64,000 bases of DNA from an uncultured Eubacteriales bacterium (GTDB taxonomy: Bacteria; Bacillota; Clostridia; Christensenellales; Aristaeellaceae), in the NCBI GenBank assembly GCA_902778055.1, contig CACYWL010000006.1, forward strand, positions 1 to 64,000, read 5' to 3'. The position numbers and the translations under genes were made by a program. Positions 63,720 to 64,000 of the stretch are shown one piece after another (position 1 is the first letter of the stretch; every line of letters starts with the position of its first letter). The notes beneath the pieces were generated by a model. That model did not search any database and had not been told where the DNA came from. It was given only the letters and a program-made list of their open reading frames with translations.

Positions 63720-64000
63720 ATGATTCATCAGTACAAAATGGACGGGCTGAACATCGTGCTGGACGTCTGCTCCGGCGGGGTGCACCTGGTGGACGAGGTC
63801 GCTTACGACATGATCGCCCTGTACGAGCGGGAGCCGCGGGAGAAGGTCCTCGCCGCCGTGGCGGAAAAATACGCCGGCCGGGAGGATGTGACCCGGAAGG
63901 ATCTGGAAACCTGCTATGAGGAGATCACCGCGCTGAAGGACGCGGGGCAGCTGTTTTCGGAGGATTCCTTCCGGCCCATGGCCGGGGCTCTGAAGCAGAA
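63720..64000 (+). CDS. scfB: SCIFF peptide maturase, radical SAM (partial, runs off the right edge)
   Basis: The first 93 codons of the thioether-forming SCIFF maturase. The visible part is the N-terminal peptide-binding (RRE-like) domain: MIHQYKMDGLNIVLDVCSGGVHLVDEVAYDM matches the usual opening (V.Q YK....NIVLDVNSGAVH). The radical SAM CxxxCxxC and SPASM cluster cysteines lie beyond the window. ATG with GGGAG 7-8 bases upstream. Confidence 0.92.
   Translation, partial: MIHQYKMDGLNIVLDVCSGGVHLVDEVAYDMIALYEREPREKVLAAVAEKYAGREDVTRKDLETCYEEITALKDAGQLFSEDSFRPMAGALKQ

Overview
The window is a contiguous stretch of a GC-rich (roughly 60 %) low-GC-relative chromosome, almost certainly an uncultured member of the Clostridia (gut or rumen type). 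The evidence is a CtsR operator in front of clpB, a SCIFF ranthipeptide with its maturase (a Clostridia hallmark), the rimO-pgsA and dnaN-recF-addA neighbourhoods, SigA-type promoters with 16-17 bp spacers, and a lipoprotein GH5 cellulase. No tRNA, rRNA, insertion sequence, prophage or CRISPR array was seen.

Layout. Positions 1-13.1 kb hold housekeeping genes almost all on the minus strand: azlCD, a secreted VWA protein, clpB, two unknown secreted or membrane proteins, radA and polA. From 13.3 kb the genes turn to the plus strand: rimO, pgsA, dnaN, recF, addA. This strand switch, an AT-rich gap before dnaN, two perfect parS sites and a dense set of DnaA-box-like 9-mers at the end of addA (20.47-21.50 kb) indicate that the replication origin region lies here, although dnaA and gyrB are absent. 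From 21.5 to 30.3 kb follow a metallo-beta-lactamase-fold protein, a phosphodiesterase, gap, a heterodimeric ABC exporter and a rhodanese-TtcA fusion.

The centrepiece is 31.7-50.2 kb: a catabolic bacterial microcompartment (BMC) locus. A ribose-type ABC importer and a PfkB kinase run leftward; a consensus divergent promoter drives a long rightward operon: class II aldolase, CoA-disulfide-reductase-like flavoprotein, a CoA-transferase-fold pair, MtnK-like kinase, MtnA-like isomerase, PduL, CoA-acylating aldehyde dehydrogenase, two BMC-H hexamers, a FucU/RbsD mutarotase, a LacI regulator, four BMC-P pentamers and an iron alcohol dehydrogenase. Read together: a sugar that cannot be phosphorylated on C5 (5-deoxyribose or 5-methylthioribose are the best candidates) is imported, phosphorylated on O1, isomerised to a ketose-1-phosphate, and split by the encapsulated aldolase into DHAP plus a small aldehyde. 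The aldehyde is dismutated in the shell to acyl-CoA/acyl-phosphate and alcohol. Aldolase, aldehyde dehydrogenase, alcohol dehydrogenase and probably PduL carry similar short amphipathic helices that look like encapsulation peptides.

From 50.3 to 55.2 kb lies a complete branched-chain-amino-acid-type (Liv) ABC importer. It is followed by a three-domain fusion of two nucleotidyltransferase folds with a phosphoenolpyruvate mutase (phosphonate synthesis), an AEC transporter, an XRE regulator fused to an S24/LexA-like domain, a DUF1015 protein, a GH5 cellulase lipoprotein, a secreted peptidoglycan-binding protein, and at the right edge the SCIFF peptide with the start of its radical SAM maturase.
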